Shown here: positions 45,785 through 56,999 of the stretch, piece after piece
Layout: each line of letters starts with the position of its first letter
Position numbering within the stretch: the first letter of the stretch is position 1
Origin: Leptidea sinapis
Taxonomy: Eukaryota > Arthropoda > Insecta > Lepidoptera > Pieridae
Direction: 5' to 3'
DNA length: 64,000 nt
NCBI RefSeq assembly: GCF_905404315.1
Contig: NC_066292.1
Location: 5,518,001-5,582,000 of the forward strand
Made by a program: the position numbers and the translations under genes
Notes under the pieces: model-generated
What the model was told of the DNA's origin: nothing
Database searches by the model: none
The model's input: only the letters and a program-made list of their open reading frames with translations

Positions 45785-46076
45785 CAAGCTTCACATTTTC
45801 AACTTTACTGATTTATCGCTGACGTACCATAGATTATAGAATTAAACAGACGGGAAATTATGATATATACTTGATCGTTAAATTTAATAGATTTCGCTTT
45901 TTTCAAAAGGTTTCAATTCTATTTACTAGCTATCATCTTGTTTTTTTGTACATATTATTTGGAAAATGTTATTTACATTATATTAAGACGTGTCTTATCA
46001 TTTCAACATGTTATTACAATACTAATCAAATCTAAACAATACGTTATGTTTGTAAAGTGATAACCCTCACTTCTAG

Positions 46077-46315
46077 GATTAATACACAAATAAAATTTGA
46101 AACACAAAACTTTATAAACGATGCGGGATTCGAACCCACGACCTCCGGCGTTCCGTGCCGGTGCCCTAACCAACTGAAGCCACAACCTGAGAGTTGAACA
46201 AATCAAACAGAATTTTATAACGAGGCGGTACTCGAACGGTTAGCCGCAGGTCGTGGGTTCGAATCCCGCATCGTTCATAAAGTTTTGTTTTTCAAATTTT
46301 ATTTGTGTACGAATC
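46077..46315. mobile_element. Inverted pair of tRNA-derived SINE units
   Basis: Arms 46077-46144 and 46248-46315 are inverted repeats with four mismatches in 68. The left unit, read on minus, is tRNA-like: A-box-like TGGCTTCAGTTGG (46170-46182), a 5-bp anticodon-type stem CCGGC/GCCGG, a T-arm and B box GGTTCGAATCC (46126-46136), then a tail with AAACTTTATAA on plus. The right unit keeps the B box (about 46256-46266) but a different, shorter head. The acceptor stem is not paired and position 33 is C, so these are SINE heads rather than functional tRNAs. Confidence 0.7.
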
Positions 46316-46842
46316 AAATCATGAACCATTCTATCAATGAGTTCGTTAAATTATTTAAATAAACACCAACTAGGAAGGAAGGTTTGTACGTGTTGGTCTC
46401 AGTTTATGAATCAATTGCTTGAAGTTAATTAATCACCACTATTGAGCTTAGATATCAAGTAACTGGATATTTTAGTAGCAGATGTGCTAAGACTGTATGG
46501 AGCTTGAAATGTAATTCAGTTTTAATTTTTGACGCCCATCTGTCTATATAAGTCTACGTCAAAGACCCTTCGAGAAGTTTTCTTAGCTCCGGGACAAGTG
46601 TGCCAGAATTTCCCATAACGTTGATGATTTGCAAGTCATATTTCTTCGAGATGTTATTGATTGAAGGACGATTACAATATTTATGTTTTCTTTTGGATGA
46701 AGGGGAGATATTTTGAAATATAGTTATATTATTAGGGTCTCTTTTCACACCAGCCATTTCGTATAACAAATAGAGAGTTATTATATTTAATATATTTGCT
46801 AATATAAGAGAAATATTTGCACGCCTTTTGCTGTATTTTTTT
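46316..46842. other. Interval without recognised features
   Basis: AT-rich. The 71-codon minus ORF at 46554-46769 has no known motif. Confidence 0.35.
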
Positions 46843-47074
46843 AAAATGAAAATAATGTTCGAGACGAGCAGTACGTACAGTTGATGGTAACTGATACGCC
46901 TTGCCCATTACAATGCAGTGCCGCTCAGGCTTCTTGAAACATGTCAAGTCTCATTTGCCTAATAATGTCAATAGCTACGGCGCCCTTCGGACCGAAACAC
47001 AGTAATGCTTACACCGTTGCACCGTTGTGGTACCCATAATCTAGCCGGCATCCTGTGTAAGAGAGCCCCCACTG
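46843..47074 (-). mobile_element. SR1 repeat, shortened
   Basis: The foldback half after GCCGCTCAGGCTTCTTGAAAC is missing and joins GTCAAGTCTCATTTGCC directly. The 5' end CCCCCACTGG is kept. Confidence 0.78.
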
Positions 47075-47329
47075 GTTATACTCTAGACTGTCACCTGTAG
47101 AGGAAGGTTACCAAGTACATACATATACCATCAAGACATCAACTCCATGTCTTCGTGAACCAGTCTTCATGATGTCTTACTGAGACGAGAAATTACTGGC
47201 CTTATAAAACTTCCAGGCACCTTCCGCAATGAGCTAGTGACCACAGTTCAAATGCTGCAAATCATGCTAGATGCCGCACAAACAGAAAGGTCACACACTT
47301 CTCAGGATTTCCAACAAAAACAAACATGA

Positions 47330-47690
47330 CAAAATTTATTGAAGTAATTTTGCGGAAATCCATAATTATCCAAATGTTTTGAGTTTTCTTTAGTGTTAAT
47401 TCCGCCAATATTTGTCTTTTAAACAATTCGACACGCGTTGATGTGTGTGTGTGTGTTCGACACTGGCAAGAGTCAGTCTCGTACATTAAATTAAAACTAT
47501 CACTACGGGGCAGCGTACCATGAATACTGGCAGCATTTCCACGTTGGATAGCTAGGCTGATCCGTTGACCGAAATAGCTGCCAGCGCTTGGGATTCCAGT
47601 AGACCTATTGAGGCGAGAAGATAGTACTTTACACATTCTGCACGCCTCCGGGCCCCACGGGCCATAATGGTTCACATACGAAATTTCTGT
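47330..47690 (-). mobile_element. Family D coding repeat with its 3' UTR
   Basis: Minus-strand frame 47693-47262 reads GPEACRMCKVLSSRLNRSTG, IPSAGSYFGQRISLAIQRGN and AASIHGTLPRSDSFNL, then runs into the UTR shared with 2488-2628. The QRISLAIQRGNAAS motif is familiar from insect transposon proteins, but I cannot assign the clade. A (TG)n tract at 47442-47456 sits between coding part and UTR. Confidence 0.6.
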
Positions 47691-48204
47691 CATTCATTTC
47701 ATTTGGTAATTTAACTTTGAACAACCAAAACTGAAAGATTTGGCAGCCGGATGAATATTTAAATATCACCTCAATTTACGATCTTTTATGCACATCAAAA
47801 GACGCAAAAAATATGGGTTCGTTATGTACGTATTCCGAATGATTAGGAATGCGGAGACGGATCATTGCTCAATAAGTTTATTTCCTCCTCGAGAGTGAGC
47901 TAAAAGTGAAAATTTTTAGTATCTTATCGTAAAGAGCAAAAATAAAAAGCGGACGAAAAGAAAATACTAATTTGCAGCGTATAAAGGTCATTTATTTATT
48001 TTTCGGACGAAGATGATCTTAATTTCACATTACTCAAATAAAAAATTGATGCGATACAAGACGAAACACCATTCGACACGCGAACAAGTGAGAGTCCAAA
48101 AACTTAATTGAATTTAAAGGAAGAACTTAAAATAAATGAACTGTTGTCGAATAATTCAAGTGTATTTAGAATATAGTAAACTATTAATGAGTGAACGAAT
48201 TCTC
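47691..48204. other. Interval without recognised features
   Basis: AT-rich with no ORF or repeat recognised. Confidence 0.35.
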
Positions 48205-48460
48205 CCCAGAACCAGCTTCTTCCATTTGACCGCATACAACGAATGAATCGATGTTATGAACTCCTCGCTCATAACATCCACGATCAAGTCACTTCCGATC
48301 GGTTTGATCCTTTGGCGTAGCGTAGAGATGTGGATTCTCTCCGGATCTAGCATTTATCAAGGGAGTGGTCAGGGGAGTTATCCAGTGATTTTTTCATTAA
48401 GTCAGTTGGAACTTCTTGCCTCGCACAGCCATTTTGTGGAATTAATTACCGGCTGAAGCT
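48205..48460 (+). pseudogene. Possible decayed LINE C-terminal fragment
   Basis: Broken frames recall the end of family B-like ORFs: LPFDRIQRMNR, then DRFDPLA followed by RRDVDSL, then GSGQGSYPVIF and FVELITG. The order fits DPFDRVQRR...LDLLALRRDVASL, but divergence is high. Confidence 0.4.
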
Positions 48461-49344
48461 TTCCCGAACTGACACGTCTAAGTGACATACTTCCAACTTA
48501 AAGACCAAAAAGCATCTCTTGACACCCGGTTTTGTGAAGATGCAGCATCTTATATAAAAATATAGAAACACTAAATCTAAAATATAATACTATATTTACA
48601 TGTATCGAACAGCTGCGTATGAGAGGATCGAAGATGCACCAAAATTCTTCATCAATAGTCAGGTTCCATAATCCAAGAACCTCCCCAATGTCTATATGTT
48701 ATTTCAGGCACTCTATCGATCCAACTGGTTTACCCTTGGTTGTATGACGTGGTCTTTCTTATACTTGATAAAGATATTTCTGCAATATCTACGAATTTAT
48801 TCGCTTATACTGTCTTAACACTGTCTACAATTGTAAGTACTCTATAGTCTATGAATATACGACATAATCCACGTTTAAAACCAGTAGCCGAGAGTAAACA
48901 AAATTTGAGGACAATAAAGGGACGAACAAAAAGCCCCCTTGTTTGCTCTGCTAATTGAATTCATTGTAACTGCTTAAACGACGCTTAGAGTGCTCGTGTG
49001 TGCATCTATTATGATGACGTTCTCAACTAATATGTTTTATGTCAGGCATGTATATGTCACAGGGAAATTTTAACAACAGAGATTTGGTCAATTCCCTGAG
49101 TGATTTGATCAAATCACGGAGTATGTTTAAAGAACAACACGATTTTATCATTTCTCTAAACAAATCTAGTATTTTTCAAATGCCAGGGTTGGTTCCATAA
49201 AATGGACATGATCCATGAAACGACATATGTATGGATGTAATAATTTCAGGATCACCGAATGGTATGTGAATACTTCCGCTCACTACTTAAGTTTTATGAC
49301 TGATGGCGCAAACTGCAATACACTCTACGACTTTGGTTTTTAAG
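48461..49344. other. Interval without supported genes
   Basis: No recognisable ORF, hairpin or repeat. Confidence 0.35.
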
Positions 49345-49846
49345 TTTCCGTAGCCCAATGGCAAAAAGCGGTACCCTTATATATTCTTCATGTCTGTCTG
49401 TCTGTCTGTCCGTGTCACAGCCACTTTTTTCAAAACTATAAGAACTACACTGAACCGTGGTAAGTAGTATTGTATGTATTCTGTGAACCGCATTAACATT
49501 TTCACACAAAAACAGAAAAACAACTATAAATTTTGGGGGCCCCCTTATACTTAGAACTGAAACTCAAAAAATTTTTTTCATCAAACCAATACGTCAAGGT
49601 ATCTATCATATATCAAGGTATGGATAGATCTTCACAAATGATATTGAGATTTCTAATATCATTTTTTTCTAAACTGAATAGTTTGCGCGAGAGACACTTC
49701 TAAAGTGGTAAAAGTAACCCCTGTAACTTCTAAGATAAGAGAATGATAAAACTAAAAAATATATATAATGTACATTACCATGCAAACTTCCCCTGTAAAT
49801 TGGTTTGAATGAGATCTACTAAGAAGTTTTTTTACGTATAAATGAT
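49345..49846 (+). repeat. Copy of a conserved dispersed repeat with (TGTC)n
   Basis: Begins CCGTAGCCCAATGGCAAAAA, includes (TGTC)n at 49391-49410, GTCACAGCCACTTTTTTC, GTTTGCGCGAGAGACACTTC and ATGTACATTACCATGCAAAC. I recall very similar text from other lepidopteran genomes, where it is common and unusually conserved; that is memory, not a search. No ORF is maintained on either strand. Confidence 0.5.
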
Positions 49847-50236
49847 AGGAACTCATTTGCACTGTATAATTTGGAAGTTTTGTTCCTCTGTGATAACTTG
49901 CATGATATTCTCTTGGGAAAGTTAGTTGCAGTGGTTTCTCTGAATTGAACTAGACTCTTCCGGGGATATTTTAGCCCCAAGGTTGCTGTAGCCTTTTAGG
50001 TATATGGTTATACCACATTCCGGTCGCCAGAGCTCTTTCCTTCAGGGCTACCGTGGTCCTCTTGATAGATATAGCTACCGTCCCAGCTTGTGATGATGAT
50101 GATATGGGCTGAAATAGTTATCGTTCTTCCTCTTACCACCCAACATTTCTATCATCTTTCAAATACTCAATTACAATATGTATTATTTAAACAAAAAAAT
50201 CTCATAACTATATTTACAATACTAAGACTACATAAA

Positions 50237-50425
50237 ATTAAAACTATCATTAGGTGGAAGTGTATCAAGAATACTGGCAGCATTTCGGTGTTATATAATA
50301 TATATCTAGGCTGATCCGTTGACCGAAATAGCTGCCAGCGCTTGGGTTTCCAGTAGCCTTATTGAGGCGCGAAGATAGTATTTTGAACATTCTCCGCGCC
50401 TCTGGGCACCACAGGGCAAGTGTCT
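50237..50425 (-). mobile_element. Family D coding repeat
   Basis: Matches 47490-47680 over the AAATAGCTGCCAGCGCTTGG and GATCCGTTGACCG blocks and starts (on plus) at AAATTAAAACTATCATTA, like 26915. An ATATAATATATAT interruption replaces part of the CGTTGGATAGCTAGG segment. Confidence 0.65.
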
Positions 50426-51036
50426 CGACACCAAACGGCACAAAAATGCATGAAATTATTGCAACTAATGCATGAGTGGTGTTAAAGCAAAATCGAAGTG
50501 GCTTGATGTAGTCTCAAGTCTTGGTTTGAGCATTAATAATCTGCTTTTCTTTATATTCGTTTTATAATGTACGATAATGCGTCATAACAGTAAGGACTTG
50601 GTTATAAAATACCCAACATTTTTATACGAGTATGAACAAATAAAACTTGAAAAGTTTTATCACAAATTTTCATTTCTTTTCCCTCCAAGTTTCGAGTGTA
50701 AAATATCGCCCGCGTGGCCCAGTTCTGTTTGAGTTCGGGCGAGTTTTTATTTAACTGTTGCTAGAGTTTCATAAAACTCATTGACGATTTGAAAGTTCTG
50801 AGTTTCTGTTGTGAATATTATCCTCGCGGAATATTGTGATATGGATTGTTTGTTCCCATTGACCTTCTTTATAGCTGTCTTATTATTCCGGTTCATTGAT
50901 CTGGAATTGCAAACACAATTTTGTTAGCTCCATCAGTTTCTTTCATTGATGAGTGTTCAGTTTGATAAATATGTTCAAAGCTGGGCTTACCATTTTATCT
51001 CGAATAATAACGTTTAAGGAAAATGTTTAAAAATTA
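50426..51036. other. Interval without recognised features
   Basis: No ORF above background and no repeat recognised. Confidence 0.35.
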
Positions 51037-51340
51037 TCAGTGGGAGGCTCCTTTGCACACGATCCCGGCTAGATTATGCATACTACAACGGCGTCTATTT
51101 CTGCCGTGAAGCAGTAATGTGTAAGCATTACTGTGTTTCGGTCTGAAGGGTGCCGTAGCTAGTGAAATTACTGGGCAAATGAGACTTAATATCTGACGTC
51201 TCAAGGTGACGCGCAATTGTAGTGCCTCTCAGGATTTTTGGGTTTTTCAAGAATCCTGAGTGGCACTAGATTGCAAATGGGCAGGGCGTATCAATAACCA
51301 TCAGCTGAACTTCCCTTATTTTCATAAAAAGTAAAAAAAA
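51037..51340 (+). mobile_element. SR1 repeat, most complete copy
   Basis: Contains all blocks: CAGTGGGAGGCTCCTTTGC, CTGCCGTGAAGCAGTAATG, CGTAGCTAGTGAAATTACTG, CTCAGGATTTTTGGG with foldback partner AATCCTGAGTGGC, GGGCAGGGCGTATCAATA, and an A-rich end. It lacks a short piece (GTCCTGCTCGTCTC) near the end. Confidence 0.85.
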
Positions 51341-51775
51341 TGTAATATCATAGTTTTTCACATTATAAATTATTAAAAAAATAAAATACTATCCAACAAC
51401 GGGCTTGATCTCTGCTGGATAGTAAATATTCAGACACTTCCAGGTTCTGCATATTTAATATATACATTTATGTATATAGTTTAGTAAATGTGACACTTAG
51501 TGGAACTCCACAAGGCGATTTCCATAATTTTAGTGCTTTAAATGTTTTATGTCCTAAATAACTTGATTTTATAAAACTATCAATGTGTGGTTCAACTTTT
51601 GTATAATCCTCATTTTATTTGCTTTAAAATATGTCTGATAGTATATTAAAATATGGTAGCTCGACAGTCACTTCGATAAGTAAAGGGTGCTTTAAAAAGT
51701 TCTTTCGTTGCCATCTTAAATATTTATAGCGAAAAGAAATTATTTTATATTGATTAATCTAATTTTTTGTATAGA

Positions 51776-52090
51776 GCAGGAGGAGTGTGGCATACGGGCT
51801 AACTTTTGTTAAGTGATCAGTGCCGCTCACAATCTCTTGCAACACCAGAGAAATCACAAGAGTTTTGCCGACCGTTTTGATGATGTATGTATACGCTTGT
51901 TTTAGAAAGTAACCTTGTCGAGTCATCCTGGAAATCGAGTCTTCCCACACTTTGGTCGTACGTGGCAGAAAAGTTCCTTGAAAACCGCACTGTGGAGGAA
52001 CACTACACATCCAGATGCTGGCGAAGTTAGTAGTATATGTTGCTAGGTTGGAATTGGGCTGCAGGAATCAGGCCAAACTCAAATCGAATC
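51776..52090 (-). mobile_element. Family B LINE 3' end, diverged
   Basis: On plus: TAAGTGATCAGTGCCGCTCA, TTGCAACACCAGAGAAATCA, GTTCCTTGAAAACCGCACTG, CACATCCAGATGCTGGCG and GCAGGAATCAGGCC, in the order of a reversed family B end. It reaches to about 52090 and is older than the 53984 copy. Confidence 0.75.
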
Positions 52091-53360
52091 GTATTGAAGA
52101 ACTGTGAAAGAACTTCATAAAATGTTTGCTCCCGCTGTAACAAATGACGGGCGCTTAGTTGCACCAATGAACAAATCACAGATTTTCGACTCTCAAATTG
52201 ATGCAGAAGATACGTACCGAGGTATAAAGAAAAGATAATTGTTCTGTACTTGTGTTTGTCACTGAGGTCCGGTTTGATGACGTAATATATTTATTTGATT
52301 AATGCGAAAGTCTTAAGCTAATAAGCACGCCTTAAACCGGGACAAATAAGTATTTATAATTTTAACAATCAATAATCTATGTGAAAATGCAATAATAATA
52401 AATTTATGAGTAATTGTGAGTATATTTAAGTATAAAGAGGGCTTCTAGATTCTTTAGACTTACTAGGCTCTGGTGGCACTCGAATGAATTAATGTTTTTA
52501 TCTGTTAGACTTGCATATTATATCGCTAAAATAACAACTCTTATGGGTTAGAATAAGAGCACCTGTTAAATATAAGCCAACAACACCTTACCTTGCAAAT
52601 AAAGATGATTTGATTTTATTTGATCTGTTATCATATCGTCTGTTTATCTTTTTTTTTGCATTTTTTTGTGTAATTCTGGTAGGTCAAAGTCGTTGGTTTA
52701 ACTAGCTTAAGATAAAAATATAATAAAGATAGCATCTTCATCATATATAACAATTAATTGAATAATGTCAACCTTTACATGTTTCAGTGAAATAACCTCA
52801 CTGAAAGAAGAAAGGCGTGGGTAGGATGTAGAACAAACAACATACAATTTGCAAGTTTGCTTTTAATCAAGGAGTTATAAATGCTGCGTGGAAATCTTTT
52901 CATCTCGCGAGGGTACATTCGATTACGGCCTGTAAAGACGACTCACTCATTTGCATCATTAATGTCGACCCACAATATTAGGGATAAGCGAGTCGGTACT
53001 CGATGTACGAAGATACAACATACGCATTTGTTCAAATAACACCTCGTACTATAACCCATTCATAAGAATGTGTCGCTTATATAATGAAATAGCAAAATTA
53101 GACACAGATGTTTTCGATTCCAGATATTCGTTATTTTTTAATAAACTAGGTGAAATAATTAAGTAGATTAGGAAATTTTTAAATTGATTTAAATGTAATT
53201 TAATTAAGACTAGATTAGAAATTATTATAATCTGTTTGGATTGCCTAAATAAATAAATAGATAGTGCGTCATGAACACACATTTCGCGCAAGCAGAGGTA
53301 ATATGGTAAATGGTGCGTCCTCCCTATTATAGTAGCAGTTGAGTCGAGATACAATTATTA
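52091..53360. other. Interval without supported genes
   Basis: AT-rich. The 101-codon minus ORF at 53049-53354 has no recognisable domain. AAAGATGATTTGATTTTATTTG at about 52602 could be a LINE tail but is too short to assign. Confidence 0.35.
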
Positions 53361-53492
53361 AGATGGACCCATGATCTGGTCAAGATCGCCAGAATAGGTT
53401 GGGTGAGCGCAGCACAGGACCGACCGTCGCGGAGATCTTTGGGGGAGGCCTTCTTCCAGTAATGGACAGTCTTTCGGCTGAATTGATTATGA
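53361..53492 (+). pseudogene. RTE-type LINE 3' end
   Basis: GATGGACCCATGATCTGGTC begins the WMDDLVK-like C-terminus; GAGATCTTTGGGGGAGGCCT and CAGTAATGGACAGTCTTTCG follow, with a GATGATGATGA tail at about 53490. Confidence 0.75.
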
Positions 53493-53627
53493 TGATGATG
53501 ACAATTGCAAAGGGTAGGTGACGCAAAAGGCAAAACCGTTGACTTCGGTTCGACCCTCACCCCCCATGTAACAATGTATTTTCGGTTTTTGAATTCAAAT
53601 GTTTGTTTTTTCGATGCTTTATAAGTA

Positions 53628-53738
53628 TGACAACGCTCTTTCTTTCCTCTGGTGTTACAAAAGAGTACGGGCGCGATCATGACATACCATCGAGTGACCC
53701 TCATGTATGTTCATTTGTTCTCCTCTTCCATAAAACCT
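53628..53738 (+). mobile_element. Family B LINE 3' tail
   Basis: CTCTGGTGTTACAAAAGAGTA, GGGCGCGATCATGACATACC and TTTGTTCTCCTCTTCCATAAAA form a decayed tail with the usual A end. Confidence 0.65.
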
Positions 53739-53983
53739 AAGGAGTAGCGCAATGCGAATCAACCACGCTATTCATAATATCCGCTCGTAGCCCCGAGAGT
53801 TAAGCATTGAGTTTTCTGTTCTGTGTGTTAATTAAATGTATTTATTTCGGTGTTTCTCTAGTAACACACCGCATTCAACTCCATGCAGTGGTTTTGGCGG
53901 GATACGAGTGCAAACATACAGACAAATATGTTTATTCATTGTTTTACATATTGGCGCTGTTATCAGACCCCAATATTTGTTTT

Positions 53984-55236
53984 TTTTTTATGGAATAGGA
54001 GGACAAACGAGCGTACGGGTCACCTGGTGTTAAGTGATCACCGCCGCCCACATTCTCTTGCAACACCAGAGGAATCACAAGGGCGTTGCCGGCCTTTAAG
54101 GAAGGTGTACGCGCTTTTTTTGAAGGTACCCATGTCGTATTGTCCCAGAAACACCGTACTGTGGAGGACCGCCACACATCCAGATGGTGGGGATGAAATC
54201 CTAACTTGTGGCGTGTCATGCGAAGGTGGAATTCGGCGGCAGGAATCAGGTTAAACAGCTCTTCGGAACACTCCCCTTGATAAATGCGGTAGAAGACACA
54301 CAATGATGCGACGTCTCTACGCAACGCCAAGAGATCCAGCCGTTCACAGAGCACTGAGTCCCCGACAATTCGAGCTGCTCTACGTTGCACGCGGTCAAAT
54401 GGATCGAGCAGATACTGGGGTGCGCCAGACCAGAGATGACAGCAATACTCCATGTGTGGCCGGACCTGCGCTTTGTAGAGCGCTAGAATGTGGGCCGGCT
54501 TGAAGTATTGCCGTGCTCTATTGATGACACCCAGCTTCTTCGAAGCCAATTTGGCTTTGTCCTCCAGATGGCCACGGAATTGGCAATCGCTCGAGATTTC
54601 GAGACCCAGTATTCTGATACTAGGCGCGGCTTTAAGAGAAGTGTTCTCGAAGAGCGGTGATATGACAAATGGGGTTTTTTTAGTGGTAAACGCGCAAACT
54701 TGAGTCTTCTGGGGGTTAAATTGGACAAGGTTCAATTTACCCCATTCCGCGACATTCTCGAGAGAGGACTCGATAGAAATCACAAGTTTCTCCCGGCACT
54801 GGTCGACGATTTCCCGAGAGAGACCTGCATGGCCCGTGTATACGGCATCACCAGTGCTGTCGTCCGCATAGCAATGTATGTTGGAGGTGTCCAACATATC
54901 ATTGATATGCAGAAGAAACAGCGTAGGAGATAGCACACAGCCTTGGGGCACTCCAGCATTCACGGGCTTCGGGTTCGAGCAATATCCGTCGACAACGACC
55001 TGTATGCTACGCCCAGTGAGGAAGCTGGAGGTCCACTTGCACAAGCTCTCGGGAAGCCCAAATGATGGAAGTTTTGAGAGGAGCGCCTTGTGCCATACAC
55101 GATCAAAGGCCTTCGCTATATCCAGGCTAATTGCCAGGCCTTCCCCCTTGCTTTCAATAGCCGCCGCCCATGTATGTGTTAGGAATACCAGAAGATCACC
55201 TGCCGACCGTCCATGGCGAAAGCCGTACTGTCAGTC
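53984..55236 (-). mobile_element. Family B LINE, recent insertion with 18-bp duplication
   Basis: Reverse transcriptase read on minus from YGFRHGRSAGDLLVFL at the 5' cut, through ISLDIAKAFDRVWHKALLSK, NAGVPQGCVLSPTLFLLHIN, CYADDSTGDAVYTG and [15 protein letters not shown]. The 366-codon ORF 55044-53944 has no stop in this region, and the frame is open upstream to the truncation. A deletion of about 56 bp after STVR shifts the last residues. Both ends carry GACCCCAATATTTGTTTT (53966-53983 and 55237-55254). The plus-strand T-run at 53981-53989 is the poly(A) end. It is 5'-truncated, with no ORF1 or endonuclease, so it could not move itself. Confidence 0.9.
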
Positions 55237-55254
55237 GACCCCAATATTTGTTTT

Positions 55255-55904
55255 ACTTCTATTTTTATGCCGAACAGACCTTACAATTTTATTACAATAT
55301 AACATGTGATTTCAACCAATCTAACAGTAACCGTGTAGACCAATTGTACTTTTTAACAAGACCGGCAAACAATGCTACGGACTCCTTACTCTGCATAACT
55401 TATGAATGTTTGTTTCAATTTTCAACAATAATAAATTACCTCCACCGTTCTTCTCACATCCAAGTTCCATACATATTCAAGGGAGCGTATTTTCTCCGCA
55501 GCTATCCGTTCCTACCGCAACCTTAATACAGCGAAATGTATATTTGATGATGTCCCGTACGACCGTGTAAAAGGCTTCGCAGGGTCTCTTTGTGTCCGTA
55601 TGAAGCCTCTGAAAGGAATGTGCAATCTACTCGCGGCAGATAATTGATGTGCGCCTTTTGTTTAAATATAATTAAATGACATCGAATTCGGTGTACTGAT
55701 TTACTTTTATAAGCATCTTATACTTAATAACTGTCTGTTTTTTATTATATCCAGCTAATATTTTTTCTATGATAGAGCCCTCTCTTCGCTTGATGTTTGG
55801 TGATCACTCCATTTTACCATGAAATGCAAAAAGTAAGGTGCTGTCGAACGAGTTATTACTATAAGGTATTCTACTGCTGTTCATACTGAAACATAAAATT
55901 AATC
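55255..55904. other. Interval without supported genes
   Basis: No recognisable ORF or repeat; continues the pre-insertion sequence after the LINE at 53984-55236. Confidence 0.35.
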
Positions 55905-56010
55905 CGGGAAAAATATTAATAAAAATAACACAAAGCCAACCGGGATTTGAACCTGAGACCCTTTGCTGTAGTAGTCATGGTCAATAACCACTGGGCTATA
56001 AAGTGTTCAT
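55905..56010 (-). mobile_element. tRNA-derived SINE
   Basis: On minus, A-box-like TAGCCCAGTGG (55988-55998) and B box GGTTCAAATCC (55943-55953) are spaced as in a tRNA promoter. The B box is followed by CGGTTGGCTTTGTG and an AT-rich tail. The cloverleaf does not close at the acceptor stem, so it is a SINE head, different from the pair at 46077-46315. Confidence 0.65.
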
Positions 56011-56108
56011 GTTCAAGATAGCTCTTGAAAAACAACATTTAGCTAAAGCTTTTGAAGTTGCTACAGTCTTGATTATGGTGTTTCAGATGTATTTTAATCA
56101 TCATTTTC

Positions 56109-56380
56109 ACTTCAGCCGGAAGACGTCCACTGCTGGACAAAGGCCTCCCCCAAATATCTCCACGACGATCGGTCCTGCCTTCATTCTTCCTATTATATAA
56201 CCTTGACCATTGATCATCGGTCCATTTTGTTGGCTACCAACACTGTGTCCGGTACGTGGTCGCGATTCGAGTTCTTTGCTGCCCCAACGGCCATCTATCC
56301 TTCGAGCTATTTGCCACTACAGTTTCGCAATCATCCCTCTCCATTCCTCTCTGAACGACCATGAGCTTTCTCATAAGGCC
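56109..56380 (-). pseudogene. RTE-type LINE 3' end
   Basis: On plus, AGCCGGAAGACGTCCACTGC, CAAAGGCCTCCCCCAAATAT and CACGACGATCGGTCCTGC are the reversed family C end; CGGTACGTGGTCGCGATTCG and GCCCCAACGGCCATCTATC extend further into the coding region than in other copies. Frames are broken. Confidence 0.78.
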
Positions 56381-56756
56381 TATAGGCAGGTAGTAGTAGG
56401 TCAGTGACAACGTATTTTTATAATCAGTCTTCAAAAGACTAACATTTGAAGTTGGTGGTAGATTAAGGTTTCACCACGGATCACGTTTATATTTATCTCG
56501 TGGCTGGCCTCATAATGTTGGCTAATATGTCATTGCTTATATCGGCATCATGGGAGAGCGCACTCTCAATATGGCGGGGGCAGCGATGACTGGTCTCTCT
56601 GGCTTGTGGAGGCTGGACTATTCTGTTATCGAGATCTCTGATTTCGTTTTAAAGTTTAAAATATGTATGTTTCTTAAAAAGTAGTTTACATGTTGATACG
56701 TTTCCATAATACCTTTATTTGTTTTTAGTATGGGTCAATAATAATTATATCTTATT

Positions 56757-56955
56757 CATCGGACAGATGGTAGGTGGGACGGAAAAGTCCTCGAATGGCG
56801 ACCACGTACCGGAAGACCGTGTGTAGGCCCCCCACAAGATGGACCGACGATCTGGTCAAGATCGCCGGAATTCTTTGGATGAGGGAAGCGCAGGAACGAT
56901 GGTGGAGGCCATTGTCCAGCAGTGCACGTCTTCCAGCCGATGATGATGATGGGTA
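56757..56955 (+). pseudogene. RTE-type LINE C-terminus and 3' end
   Basis: A 60-codon frame reads GRKSPRMATTYRKTVCRPPT, then RWTDDLVKIAGILWMREAQE, the diagnostic RW-DDL..AG..WMR.AQ pattern of RTE C-termini, and ends in a GATGATGATGATGG tail. It is inverted relative to the copy 380 bp upstream. Confidence 0.8.
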
Positions 56956-56999
56956 AATAATGCACCTGCCGTGCTCTCTTTTGAGGTTTGTGCATTTTT

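Noticed and set aside
46118..46190. A tRNA gene on the minus strand
   Set aside because: The T-arm, B box and an anticodon-like stem are present, but the acceptor stem does not pair, position 33 is C, and the same tail recurs in an inverted partner; it is a SINE head.
50090..50111. RTE 3' tail, from the GATGATGATGAT run
   Set aside because: The preceding bases do not match the family C C-terminus, so it is only a short microsatellite.
54488..55309. Plus-strand ORFs over the LINE at 53984-55236
   Set aside because: They are shadows of the minus-strand reverse transcriptase frame, recurring wherever family B occurs (for example 36674-37126).
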